Positions 1 to 8,480 of a DNA stretch of 53,034 nucleotides are shown here, piece by piece. The first letter of the stretch is position 1. Each line of letters begins with the position of its first letter. Origin of the DNA: Actinobacteria bacterium UBA4426 (GTDB lineage Bacteria; Actinomycetota; Actinomycetes; S36-B12); contig DGQA01000009.1 of the NCBI GenBank assembly GCA_002390705.1, positions 1 to 53,034 on the forward strand, read 5' to 3'. The position numbers were made by a program, and so were the translations under genes. The notes beneath the pieces are model-generated. The model was not told the origin of the DNA and searched no databases. It worked only from the letters and a program-made list of their open reading frames with translations.

Positions 1-1125
1 TCACTTGTGCTCTGCGTTGAGCGAATGCGAGATGTCGTCGATGTAAATCTTACAGATGGATACGTCGAGACCCAGCCCGGAATTTTCAATTCTGAACTGC
101 GTGAACATGTTGGTCGCTTAGGCATGTGGTACGCACCCGACCCTGCCAGCAAGGATTTCTGTTCGATCGGTGGCAATATAAATACAAATGCGGGTGGATT
201 ATGTTGTGTCAAGTACGGAGTTACCCGCGATGCAGTCTTAGGACTGGAAGTTGTCCTAGCCGACGGCCAAGTGACCCGGCTAGGTCGCCGCACAATCAAA
301 GGTGTTGCCGGTTACGACCTTGCTGGACTGGTCGTGGGCTCCGAGGGAACGTTGGGAATCGTCACCATGGCCAGGCTTCGTCTGCGCCCCCTACCGCCCC
401 CGGCAACTACCGCAGTTGCGGTGTTTGATCAGGTAGCGGATGCGGGCCGAGCAACGGCGGCGATCATGGCCGAAATCACCCCGAGCATGCTCGAACTGAT
501 GGATCAACAAACATTGCGGGTGGTAGAGAATTGGCGCCCCATGGGTCTGGACGTCACTGCCGGCGCGCTACTCGTTGCGCAGACAGACTCCGGACACGGA
601 AGCGCACTTGCTGATGCGGATCGACTTTTGCAAATCTGCGATGACAATGGGGCATCATTGACCCATCGATCTGAAGACGAGGCAGAGTCAGAAATGCTGC
701 TTGGTGCTCGGCGAATGGCGATCCTCGCCATGGAAGCACAAGGGGATTGGTTACTCGACGACGTCGCGGTGCCCCGTTCACATCTAGCGGAGGCAATGGT
801 GCGAATCCAAGATGTCGCGGAAAAACACGATGTCACGATTTGCACATTTGGTCATGCCGGTGATGGAAATTTGCATCCGACGATTCTGACCGAGCGTGGG
901 GACCAGGAAGCTGGTGCGAGAGCACTCCTCGCCTTTGACGACATTTTGGAGGTCGCGTTGTCACTTGATGGCACTGTTACCGGCGAACACGGAGTGGGAA
1001 ACCTCAAGCGAGAAGCGCTCGCACGCGAGCTGGACTCGGTATCCATTGATTTGCACTCGCGCATAAAGCAGGCGTGGGATCCATTGGGAATCTTAAACCC
1101 CGGTAAAGCATTGCCACGGTGGTGA
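1..1125 (+). CDS. Glycolate oxidase-type FAD-linked oxidase, GlcD family (5'-truncated)
   Basis: This is a flavoprotein that oxidises a 2-hydroxyacid such as glycolate or lactate. The reading frame is open from base 1, so the true start lies upstream; a family member is about 450-480 residues and 374 are present. The N-terminal part holds the FAD-binding PCMH domain: GGNINTNAGG near residue 55, then GVAGYDLAGLVVGSEGTLGIVT. The C-terminal FAD-oxidase domain shows HAGDGNLHP and GEHGVG. The family is clear, but the substrate cannot be told, since D-lactate dehydrogenases share these motifs. The next gene, a xylulokinase, begins 56 bases later behind its own palindrome and promoter, so the two need not be co-transcribed. 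Confidence 0.88.
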   Translation, partial: SLVLCVERMRDVVDVNLTDGYVETQPGIFNSELREHVGRLGMWYAPDPASKDFCSIGGNINTNAGGLCCVKYGVTRDAVLGLEVVLADGQVTRLGRRTIKGVAGYDLAGLVVGSEGTLGIVTMARLRLRPLPPPATTAVAVFDQVADAGRATAAIMAEITPSMLELMDQQTLRVVENWRPMGLDVTAGALLVAQTDSGHGSALADADRLLQICDDNGASLTHRSEDEAESEMLLGARRMAILAMEAQGDWLLDDVAVPRSHLAEAMVRIQDVAEKHDVTICTFGHAGDGNLHPTILTERGDQEAGARALLAFDDILEVALSLDGTVTGEHGVGNLKREALARELDSVSIDLHSRIKQAWDPLGILNPGKALPRW

Positions 1126-1156
1126 ACACCACCACGAGTAAAACGTGCCTACCCAT

Positions 1157-1183
1157 ATGCCCCTAGCCCTAGGCTAGGGGCAT
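1157..1183. promoter_or_regulatory. Palindrome over the putative leaderless xylB promoter
   Basis: Two perfect 12-base arms (ATGCCCCTAGCC and GGCTAGGGGCAT) are separated by three bases. The right arm contains TAGGCT (1170-1175), a plausible -10 element exactly six bases before the ATG at 1182, and the palindrome runs into the start codon. A repressor bound here would cover the -10 element and the transcription start. There is no U-tract, so a terminator for the upstream gene is less likely. The rare tetramer CTAG occurs three times in the element. Confidence 0.6.
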
Positions 1184-2606
1184 GAGCGCCGTTGGCGATA
1201 CGCCGAAAGATCGCATCCTTGTGGCTGGGGTTGATTCTTCGACGCAGTCGGTAAAAATCGTGGTCCGTGATGCACATTCCGGGGAATTGGTCCGAGAAGC
1301 CCGGGCCTCGCATCCGGAGGGCACCGAGGTCAGCCCCCGAGCCTGGTGGGATGCATTAGGTTCACTCGTGCCGCGGACGCTTGACGGTGTATCTGCACTC
1401 AGTATTGCAGGTCAACAACACGGCATGGTGGCCCTTGACTCGAACCAAGAAGTTGTGCGCGATGCATTGTTGTGGAATGACACTCGATCCGCGCAAGCAG
1501 CGGACGACTTAGTACAAGAACTTGGTGGGCCCTCTGCTTGGGCTGCGGCCGTGGGCAGTGTCCCCGTGGCGGCATTCACAGTGTCAAAGTTGAAGTGGAT
1601 GGCCCAACACGAGCCAGAAAATGCGAATCGCACCCAAAGCGTTGTATTGCCACATGACTATTTGACCGCGATCTTGACGGGCAACATGGGCGAGCCCACA
1701 ACAGATCGAGGTGATGCCAGTGGGACCGGCTACTGGTCGCCCTTAACGGGGGAATACCGGCAGGACTTGGTCGAACTTGCACTCGGTCACGAACTTGCGC
1801 TGCCCCGAGTGGCAGGTCCGGGCGAGATCGTCGGAACGGCAGTGGGGATCGGTCGTGAAGATATTGTGATTGGTCCTGGCACCGGTGACAATATGGGAGC
1901 AGCGTTAGCCCTAGGTGTTAAGCCCGGTGACGTCGTGGTCTCCCTGGGAACTTCGGGAACAGCATTCGCTGGATCGAGTACACCAACCCAGGATCCATCA
2001 GGATTCGTCGCTGGCTTTGCCGATGCAACTGGAAACTTCCTGCCACTTGTGTGCACCCTCAATGCAGCGCGAATCTTGACGGCGACAGCGGCGATGTTGA
2101 ATGTGGACTTTGACGAGTTTGCGCGGCTCGCCTTGTTGGCAGCACCAGGTGCCGGCGGGTTGACTTTTATTCCATATCTTGATGGTGAGCGGACTCCAAA
2201 TTTGCCTGATGCACAAGGCTCACTGCACGGCATGACCCGGGCGAACATGACGCCAGAAAATATCTCTCGAAGTGCAATTGAAGGAATGTTTGGTGGTTTA
2301 GCGGACGCGGTGGATGCGCTCACCCGGGCAGGGGCCCCGGTAAATCGAGTGATCTTGATTGGTGGGGCGGCTGCAAACCCCGCCGTGGGCCAGGTTGCTT
2401 CCACAATGTTCAATGCGCCGGTTGAAGTGCCACCCGCAGCAGAATATGTCGCTGACGGCGCGGCTCGACAGGCCGCGTGGGCCCTCAACGGCAAATTACC
2501 TGACTGGAGTGGCAGCGGTGTCGGGGTAGTTCGCCAGTTTGCGCCCGACTACCACGAGGTGATCCGGGCTAACTTCCGTAGTGCCTGGCAAAGCATGTAC
2601 GCCTGA
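1182..2606 (+). CDS. xylB: Xylulokinase (FGGY carbohydrate kinase)
   Basis: Phosphorylates D-xylulose to xylulose 5-phosphate with ATP, feeding the pentose phosphate pathway. The 474-residue length is normal. The N-terminal FGGY domain has DSSTQSVKIVV near residue 18, the substrate-loop GQQHGM (77-82), LLWNDTR (97-102), and GPGTGDNMGA with the probable catalytic Asp236. The C-terminal domain has IEGMFGGLADAVDAL and IGGAAANPAVGQV. No Shine-Dalgarno sequence precedes the ATG; a TAGGCT box six bases upstream suggests a leaderless message. No xylose isomerase or sugar transporter is in the window, so a related ketopentose or a polyol-derived ketose is also possible as substrate. Confidence 0.85.
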   Translation: MSAVGDTPKDRILVAGVDSSTQSVKIVVRDAHSGELVREARASHPEGTEVSPRAWWDALGSLVPRTLDGVSALSIAGQQHGMVALDSNQEVVRDALLWNDTRSAQAADDLVQELGGPSAWAAAVGSVPVAAFTVSKLKWMAQHEPENANRTQSVVLPHDYLTAILTGNMGEPTTDRGDASGTGYWSPLTGEYRQDLVELALGHELALPRVAGPGEIVGTAVGIGREDIVIGPGTGDNMGAALALGVKPGDVVVSLGTSGTAFAGSSTPTQDPSGFVAGFADATGNFLPLVCTLNAARILTATAAMLNVDFDEFARLALLAAPGAGGLTFIPYLDGERTPNLPDAQGSLHGMTRANMTPENISRSAIEGMFGGLADAVDALTRAGAPVNRVILIGGAAANPAVGQVASTMFNAPVEVPPAAEYVADGAARQAAWALNGKLPDWSGSGVGVVRQFAPDYHEVIRANFRSAWQSMYA

Positions 2607-2611
2607 TCGCC

Positions 2612-2623
2612 TAAGTTTCTCTC
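2612..2623 (+). promoter_or_regulatory. Putative leaderless -10 element before the TauE/SafE gene
   Basis: TAAGTT lies exactly six bases before the ATG at 2624, and no Shine-Dalgarno sequence is present. It falls just after the xylB stop codon, so the exporter may have its own promoter. A convincing -35 was not seen. Confidence 0.4.
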
Positions 2624-3484
2624 ATGGACTTCCTCACCGTCACTCTCTTTGCCCTGGTTGGGGCTTCGGCGCAATTTGTTGACGGACTACTCGGCATGGG
2701 ATTTGGCATCACTTCGGCATCCCTACTCACGGTTCTTGGATACAGCGCGGTGGCCGCATCTGCTGGCACGCACGCTGCCAAAGTTGGGACAACTTTGGTC
2801 TCAGGGGTGAGTCATTGGCGTGAAGGCAATGTCGATTGGCGGGTGTTGATCACGGTGGGAGTGCCCGGTGCGATTGGCGCATTTATCGGGGCGGTGGTGC
2901 TGACCAGTATCGCACTAGATGGCGCTCGAATCTGGATGGCCGCGATTCTGTTTTTGTTGGGGCTCACTATTATTGCTCGCTTCGGTTACGATAAGTCGCT
3001 CTTCCCAGCCATGAAATTGCGTACAAGAAATCTGTGGCCGATTGGTCTTTTCGGTGGCTTTGTCGATGCAACCGGTGGCGGGGGTTGGGGGCCGGTTGCG
3101 ACCCCGTCGCTCATGACCGTGACCAAACACAAACCGCACCGGATTGTAGGAACAGTGAGCGCGTCAGAGTTCCTCGTGGCGGCGTCGGCATCCATCGGGT
3201 TCCTCTTTGGCGCAGGGGAAGCCGGTGTCCCGTGGCTGGCTGTTCTGGGTCTGGTGATCGGCGGGGTTATTACGGCACCCATCGCCGCTCGACTTGCCAA
3301 GAAAGCCCCAACCGCGCCACTTGGCGTTGCCGTCGGTGGAATGGTCTTGATCGCAAACACTGTGGTGATCGCTTCGGTCCTGGCGATCTCTGGTGCAATT
3401 TCGGCGGCCATTGTGGCCGTAGAGCTTGTAATCACAATTGCGATTGTGATTCAAGTTGTTAAGCGGACTCCCGCACCAACTTGA
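2624..3484 (+). CDS. TauE/SafE family anion exporter
   Basis: A polytopic inner-membrane protein of 286 residues with about eight hydrophobic segments. The two halves carry the family's glycine-rich repeats: FVDGLLGMGFGITSASLL near residue 18 and GGFVDATGGGGWGPVATP near residue 144. Members export sulfite, sulfoacetate or related organosulfur anions, but the substrate is not readable from sequence. It follows xylB by 17 bases. Its last 26 bases overlap the end of the convergent dehydrogenase gene on the other strand. Confidence 0.85.
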   Translation: MDFLTVTLFALVGASAQFVDGLLGMGFGITSASLLTVLGYSAVAASAGTHAAKVGTTLVSGVSHWREGNVDWRVLITVGVPGAIGAFIGAVVLTSIALDGARIWMAAILFLLGLTIIARFGYDKSLFPAMKLRTRNLWPIGLFGGFVDATGGGGWGPVATPSLMTVTKHKPHRIVGTVSASEFLVAASASIGFLFGAGEAGVPWLAVLGLVIGGVITAPIAARLAKKAPTAPLGVAVGGMVLIANTVVIASVLAISGAISAAIVAVELVITIAIVIQVVKRTPAPT

Positions 3485-4448
3485 AGGTCTGGTCGAGAAT
3501 CTTCGCGACCTGAACCGATTGCCAAGGATTGGGAAGCCAACCGCCGCTTCCGCTAATTCGATCACTCACGTTCTCGAACATCAGTTGATAAGGGTCTACT
3601 GGTGCGAAGTGCTCAGTGTGCTTGTGCCCATTGACCATGAGGGTCAATTCACTGGGTTGATTGAAGCTGGTGAAAGCTTGATCTTTTGGCAAGCTGATTT
3701 CACCTTCACTGCCCTTGAGCACAAAGCGTTGAGACGGATGCATGGCGAATGAAGAAACGATCGCTGCTGATCCTTGTGAGTGCGAGTTTGTGAAGTCGAA
3801 TTGGGCCTTCATGGTCATGTCAACTTGCTCCCCATGATTTTCTTTTTCCGCCTGGGTGAGCGAGTACTGCGTATCCTCGTCAAGCAGGGCCACAAGTGCG
3901 TGCAGTGGGTAGATGCCCACGTCATAAAGTGCGCCGCCACCCTTATTGGGATCGAGTCGGTAGTTGCCTTTTGTTACCCCGTCAAATGTAAAAGTGCCCA
4001 GGTAGTTCGTAGGAGACCCGATCGCTTTGCTGGAGACGAGTTCTTGAATGCGTTGTGCGCGCGGATGCCACAGAGACCACACGGCTTCAACCAACAACAG
4101 GCCCTTGTCTTTTGCATGAGCATAGGCATTGATCGTTTCACCAGCATTAAGCACCATGGGCTTTTCGCAAAGAACATGTTTGCCCGCATCCAGGGACTTG
4201 AGAATCCAGGGAAGGTGGGCGTCATTATTTAACGAGATGTAGACCGCCTGAATATGAGGATCTTGAATCAGTTTTTCGTAGGAGTCGTAGGCGATCTTCG
4301 GTGACAGACCGAGTGCGCGACTTTCATCGCGTGCAGCAGCGGCATACAGAGTCGCGTTGTGTGCGTTGTGTAGCGATTTTGCGGTTGTCCCAGTTGCAAG
4401 ACCACCGGCGCCGATAAATCCCCAGTTAACAGTTCCGTTTTCCGACAT
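3459..4448 (-). CDS. Gfo/Idh/MocA family oxidoreductase
   Basis: A 329-residue NAD(P)-dependent dehydrogenase of the glucose-fructose oxidoreductase / inositol dehydrogenase type. The N-terminal Rossmann motif is GAGGLATG (residues 13-20), and the catalytic-lysine motif CEKPM lies at residues 94-98. The C-terminal domain includes DVGIYPLHALV. It lies 17 bases downstream of a second Gfo/Idh/MocA gene on the same strand, so the two probably act in one pathway on a cyclic polyol or sugar. The two paralogues are clearly diverged. The substrate is unknown. Confidence 0.83.
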   Translation of the reverse strand: MSENGTVNWGFIGAGGLATGTTAKSLHNAHNATLYAAAARDESRALGLSPKIAYDSYEKLIQDPHIQAVYISLNNDAHLPWILKSLDAGKHVLCEKPMVLNAGETINAYAHAKDKGLLLVEAVWSLWHPRAQRIQELVSSKAIGSPTNYLGTFTFDGVTKGNYRLDPNKGGGALYDVGIYPLHALVALLDEDTQYSLTQAEKENHGEQVDMTMKAQFDFTNSHSQGSAAIVSSFAMHPSQRFVLKGSEGEISLPKDQAFTSFNQPSELTLMVNGHKHTEHFAPVDPYQLMFENVSDRISGSGGWLPNPWQSVQVAKILDQTFKLVRESA

Positions 4449-4465
4449 ACGCTTAGTGTGTCTTG

Positions 4466-5503
4466 TCAGTTGTTGAACAGAACAGGGGACTCAGGAATTC
4501 CGTTATGCCCGGCAGAGATCTCTGCGGCCTCCATGAGGGCAACCACATCACGGGAATCAATCGCCTGCACTTGCATCGAATCGTGGCCGTGCAGTAACGC
4601 CGCGAATTCCCGGTGAAATTCGTATGGTTGAACGAGATCAAGTTCGATTTGCGTTCGCGTACCTGCTGAATCAACCAAGAAAACTTTGGCGGGAAGATCT
4701 GCCACGGCAGGTTCAGCTGCTGGATCCCATTCTCCAATGATCGCGCCGGTTGTTCCTAGTGCATAAAACTTAGGCTTGCGCGCCGCCGCAAGATCTGAGT
4801 TGACGAAACTTGCGGTACTCCCATCAGTAAAAGTGATTGCCACTTCAGCGTGATCGGCATTAGTGACATGGTCCCAGTGGCGCTTGTGATTGTGGCCACT
4901 CACGTGGGCAACTCGTTCGGGAAACAGGTTCAGAATTTGGTCGAGATAATGTGAGCCCCAGTCAAAAATTGCTCCACCGGAAACATCAGACATGGAGTGC
5001 CAGTAATCACACGGCCGCGAATACCCTCCGACGAAAGATTCAAAGGCAAACAGTTCCCCGATTGCGCCTTCTTCTACCAAGCGTCGCAATGTCACAAAGT
5101 CCGGATCAAATCGTCGGTTTTGATACACCACCAAGACGCATTCTTTCTCGTTGGCTAGGGCAATTAGTTCATCGCACTGTTCTGCCGTGAGAGCCATGGG
5201 CTTTTCCAAGATCACGTGCAAGCCACGATTGAGGGATTCTTTGGCCCAGGAATAGTGGCTATTGGGTGGGGTTGAAATTACGACAATGTCGATCAGTCCG
5301 CTGTCAAGCATCTCCATTGAGTCGACGAATGTGGAAGCAGTGGGAGCCAGTTCGAGGGCGGCGATGACTCGGTCGGGGTTGAGGTCTGCAACCGCCCGAA
5401 GTTCAAGGCCGGGGGTCGAGGCAATTGCCAAATTGTGTTCATGGCCAATGGCTCCATAGGCCAGGAGACCAACACGGAAAGAGACGGAATTGGTGGAAGG
5501 CAT
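4466..5503 (-). CDS. Gfo/Idh/MocA family oxidoreductase
   Basis: A 345-residue paralogue of the neighbouring dehydrogenase. It has the Rossmann segment GLLAYGAIGHEHN near residue 12, the catalytic ILEKPMAL with Lys101, and the metal/substrate-side motif DWGSHYLDQILN. I chose the ATG at 5503 because TATGTT stands seven bases before it and no Shine-Dalgarno sequence is seen; an ATG at 5515 would add four residues. It is first in the two-gene minus-strand operon and diverges from the SDR gene. The substrate cannot be assigned. Confidence 0.82.
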   Translation of the reverse strand: MPSTNSVSFRVGLLAYGAIGHEHNLAIASTPGLELRAVADLNPDRVIAALELAPTASTFVDSMEMLDSGLIDIVVISTPPNSHYSWAKESLNRGLHVILEKPMALTAEQCDELIALANEKECVLVVYQNRRFDPDFVTLRRLVEEGAIGELFAFESFVGGYSRPCDYWHSMSDVSGGAIFDWGSHYLDQILNLFPERVAHVSGHNHKRHWDHVTNADHAEVAITFTDGSTASFVNSDLAAARKPKFYALGTTGAIIGEWDPAAEPAVADLPAKVFLVDSAGTRTQIELDLVQPYEFHREFAALLHGHDSMQVQAIDSRDVVALMEAAEISAGHNGIPESPVLFNN

Positions 5504-5609
5504 GGCTACTAACATAGTGGTCTGCGGTCAAGCCCGCAGAATCTCACGCACGGCAAGTGAATTGCGGGTAACTTTGTCCTCAATTGTCAGTCTCAGAAAT
5601 GGAGTACAC

Positions 5610-6368
5610 ATGTCTGATCAAGTTCTTGCAGGGAAAACTGCGTTGGTTACCGGGGCATCTCGGGGAATCGGGCGGGCAATCGCCCTGAGTTTTGCTCAAG
5701 CCGGGGCGGATGTGGCTTTAGTCGCCCGAGACGCAGAGAAACTCGGCGAAATCGCCGACGAAATTAGCGATTTGGGTCGTAGTGCTCAGGTGATCACCGC
5801 GGACCTGTCCTCTGAGGATGCAGTTGAATCGATCTGCTCGAGTCTTGATTTTGATGTACTCAATATTTTGGTCAATAACGCGGGCGGAAACTCCTTTATG
5901 GCCACCACGGAAAAAATGAGACTCTCCGGTTGGCGCAAGACCATGAATCTGAACTTGGACGCCCTGGTCGCCATCACACAGGGTCTGATTCCGCGTCTGG
6001 TGAATTCGGGTAATGGGTCCGTTATCAACGTGTCTTCCGTCGCCGGGCTTCGAGGGTCCCCGTTCATGTCCCATTACGGAGCCGCAAAAGCTGCAGTGAT
6101 CAGTTTCAGCCGCAGCCTGTCCGTGGAACTTGCCAGCCAAGGGGTCCGAGTCAATTCGCTGGTTCCCGGCTGGATCGAGACGGACCTCACGGATTTCTTG
6201 CGTTCAACCAAGGAAGCCGAAGCAGGAACCCTGTCGCGGGTCCCCATGGGACGCTGGGGTCGTGCCGAGGAAATCTCGGCAGCAGCAATTTTCCTGGCCA
6301 GTGATGCTTCAAGTTTCATGACCGGGCAGGAGTTGATCATTGATGGAGGCCTGTCCGCAATGCCGTAA
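5610..6368 (+). CDS. SDR family NAD(P)-dependent oxidoreductase, glucose/3-oxoacyl reductase-like
   Basis: A 252-residue classical short-chain dehydrogenase. It has the coenzyme motif TGASRGIG (14-21), NNAGG (89-93), and catalytic Ser143, Tyr156 and Lys160 in SHYGAAK. It ends with the usual MTGQELIIDGG signature. The start at 5610 is preceded by AATGGAG about five bases upstream, and the family alignment begins there. The frame stays open to 5490, but that extension has no family similarity. It resembles FabG-type 3-oxoacyl reductases and sugar dehydrogenases. Its position beside two Gfo/Idh/MocA genes favours a role in polyol or sugar oxidation, which is an inference. Confidence 0.85.
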   Translation: MSDQVLAGKTALVTGASRGIGRAIALSFAQAGADVALVARDAEKLGEIADEISDLGRSAQVITADLSSEDAVESICSSLDFDVLNILVNNAGGNSFMATTEKMRLSGWRKTMNLNLDALVAITQGLIPRLVNSGNGSVINVSSVAGLRGSPFMSHYGAAKAAVISFSRSLSVELASQGVRVNSLVPGWIETDLTDFLRSTKEAEAGTLSRVPMGRWGRAEEISAAAIFLASDASSFMTGQELIIDGGLSAMP

Positions 6369-6448
6369 TCACGGAAAAAAAGTGGTTTGGGGTGCACAAT
6401 GGGCTCATGTAATGAATGTGTGAGAGCACCTACTGGGAAGGAACTGCC

Positions 6449-6937
6449 ATGAGCAATAACACAACCAGTCGTACCAGCCGGATTGAGGCAAAGTACAAGG
6501 GCCACCGCAGCGAGGATCGTTTCTTCGCCGCTCGCAACAACGCCAAGCAGGCGTGCGAGAACCTTCGAACCGCAATTCGAAAATCTCACATTCACCGTGT
6601 GATGCGTGACGAACTTTTAGAAGCAACCGATCGCGCCGAAGCGCTCGTTAAAGACGTGGAACCCACCCAAATTCACCCGGGTGCGGGGATTCGTCAGCTA
6701 TCAAAGGAAATCGAGCACTTGCAATTTGCCGAGCAATGGGTCGCTGCCGCTGATCGCGTGCTGAATCGGTTGGGTAGCAGTGGCCCTGCCGATGCCCGCC
6801 ACGAATTAGAGCAAGCCCAAGATGCCGTCATGTGGTGCATTCGAGCCAATGAGTGGAACGGTCAACTCACCGCCGCGGGTGCGCAGTTGCAGGAAGCCGT
6901 TGCCGCGGCAGAGATTCATGCTGCTCGAGTGAGTTGA
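6449..6937 (+). CDS. Hypothetical alpha-helical protein
   Basis: A soluble, mostly helical protein of 162 residues that I do not recognise. It has many Glu, Ala, Arg and Gln residues, no membrane segment and no signal peptide. The ATG at 6449 has GGGAAGGA about seven bases upstream; an in-frame ATG 33 bases earlier lacks this. It is the last plus-strand gene before the convergent hutH, 34 bases away. Codon use looks like that of its neighbours. Confidence 0.7.
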   Translation: MSNNTTSRTSRIEAKYKGHRSEDRFFAARNNAKQACENLRTAIRKSHIHRVMRDELLEATDRAEALVKDVEPTQIHPGAGIRQLSKEIEHLQFAEQWVAAADRVLNRLGSSGPADARHELEQAQDAVMWCIRANEWNGQLTAAGAQLQEAVAAAEIHAARVS

Positions 6938-6971
6938 TTTCAGGCTGGCGAGAGTTCGCTGACCGATCAGT

Positions 6972-8480
6972 TCAGTTCAGGAATCTGGATTGAACAAGTT
7001 TCCGGCTCGCTTCGATCTGCGGGGCGAGGAACTGATCGGGTCCAGGCCCGCTTGTTGTTAGGCGCATCTCGCGAACTAATTCTCTGGTCGTTTCGGCCGG
7101 AGAAAGTGGTGCGCGCAACTCGATCCCTCGACTCGCTGTCATATATTCAATGGCAATGATGGTGGTCAGATGAGAGATCGCGCTGCGTAACTTTCGACCG
7201 GCATGCCACCCCATGGACACGTGATCCTCTTGCATGGCTGAACTCGGAATTGAATCGACACTTGCTGGGACGGCAAGACGCTTGCATTCACTGACCAAAC
7301 CAGCCTGGGTGTATTGGGCAATCATGAGACCTGAATCCACACCCGGATCGTGGGCTAAAAATGGGGGGAGTCCGTTGTTGCGGTTTTTGTCCAAAAGCCG
7401 ATCAGTTCGACGCTCGCAAATGGACCCAAGGTCAGCTGCGGCGATTGCCAGGAAATCTAGGACGTAGGCGACCGGGGCTCCGTGGAAATTTCCATTGCTC
7501 GTCACCTCACCCGAAGGAAGAATTACGGGGTTATCGATACTTGCAGCTAATTCATTGTGGGCAACGGTGCGTGCGTGCGCGATCGTGTCCCGCACCGCGC
7601 CGGTCACCTGAGGTGCGCACCGAAGACTGTAGGCATCTTGTACCCGATCGTCGTCGATCCTGTGACTGTCAACAATTGCCGATCCGGACAACGCGGCATA
7701 CATGCGTGCTGCGCTTATGGCTTGCCCCGCGTGTGGACGCAACGGTTGGTGTAACTCTGGTCGAAATACTTGATCCGTCCCCAGCAAGGCTTCAACGCTC
7801 ATTGCAGCACCAAGGTCTGCGGCATCGCATAATCCTTCAAGGTCAGCGTTCGCCATGATCAACATGCCAAGCATTCCATCGGTTCCGTTAATTAATGCCA
7901 GGCCCTCCTTTTCCTGGAGTTCAACTGGATAGATCCCTGCAGCACGAAGCAAGTCAGCGACTTCGCCCATGGCGCCATTGGCGCCCCGAGCTTCACCCTC
8001 GCCCATGGCGACAAGTGCGCAGTGTGCGAGGGGTGCAAGGTCCCCGCTGCAACCCAGAGAACCAAATTCGTACACAACCGGAGTGATCCCAGCGTTGAGA
8101 ATGTCGGCGTAGGTACGAGCAACTTCTGGCCGTACCCCGGTGTGACCAGAAGTAAGAGTCTTAAGGCGAAGGAACATGGTGGCACGGACGACTTCGCGCT
8201 CAACTTCATTACCCGAACCAGCCGCATGGCTACGGATCAAGGATTTCTGTAATTGCACGCGGTTTTCTGGTGGGATGTGACGGTGTGCCAGTGCGCCAAA
8301 ACCGGTTGAGATTCCGTAGACCGGGGTCTTTTGGTGGGCGAGTGTGTCCACGTGAGCGCGGCTCACGGCCATTGCGTCGAGTGCGGCGGCGCTGATCTCA
8401 ATCAGGGCATTGCCCCGGGCTACTGCGATCACTTCGTCAACTGTTGGCGGTGATGTTCCCAAAATCACGGTGTGTCTCAT
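6972..8480 (-). CDS. hutH: Histidine ammonia-lyase
   Basis: Removes ammonia from L-histidine to give urocanate, the first step of histidine degradation. The 502-residue length is typical. The prosthetic MIO group is formed from three residues that are Ala-Ser-Gly in most members; here the motif is GSLGCSGDLAPLAH with Cys144-Ser145-Gly146. As I recall, some actinobacterial HutH proteins share the Cys variant. Other family motifs are YGISTGFG (55-62) and SIDNPVILPSG. Its start overlaps the hutI stop by four bases (ATGA), so the two are translationally coupled as the last genes of hutU-hutI-hutH. Confidence 0.96.
   Translation of the reverse strand: MRHTVILGTSPPTVDEVIAVARGNALIEISAAALDAMAVSRAHVDTLAHQKTPVYGISTGFGALAHRHIPPENRVQLQKSLIRSHAAGSGNEVEREVVRATMFLRLKTLTSGHTGVRPEVARTYADILNAGITPVVYEFGSLGCSGDLAPLAHCALVAMGEGEARGANGAMGEVADLLRAAGIYPVELQEKEGLALINGTDGMLGMLIMANADLEGLCDAADLGAAMSVEALLGTDQVFRPELHQPLRPHAGQAISAARMYAALSGSAIVDSHRIDDDRVQDAYSLRCAPQVTGAVRDTIAHARTVAHNELAASIDNPVILPSGEVTSNGNFHGAPVAYVLDFLAIAAADLGSICERRTDRLLDKNRNNGLPPFLAHDPGVDSGLMIAQYTQAGLVSECKRLAVPASVDSIPSSAMQEDHVSMGWHAGRKLRSAISHLTTIIAIEYMTASRGIELRAPLSPAETTRELVREMRLTTSGPGPDQFLAPQIEASRKLVQSRFLN

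Noticed and set aside
1787..2494. Minus-strand open frame of 235 codons inside xylB
   Set aside because: It is a shadow of the kinase with Ala/Pro/Ser-rich sequence, no ribosome-binding site and no domain.
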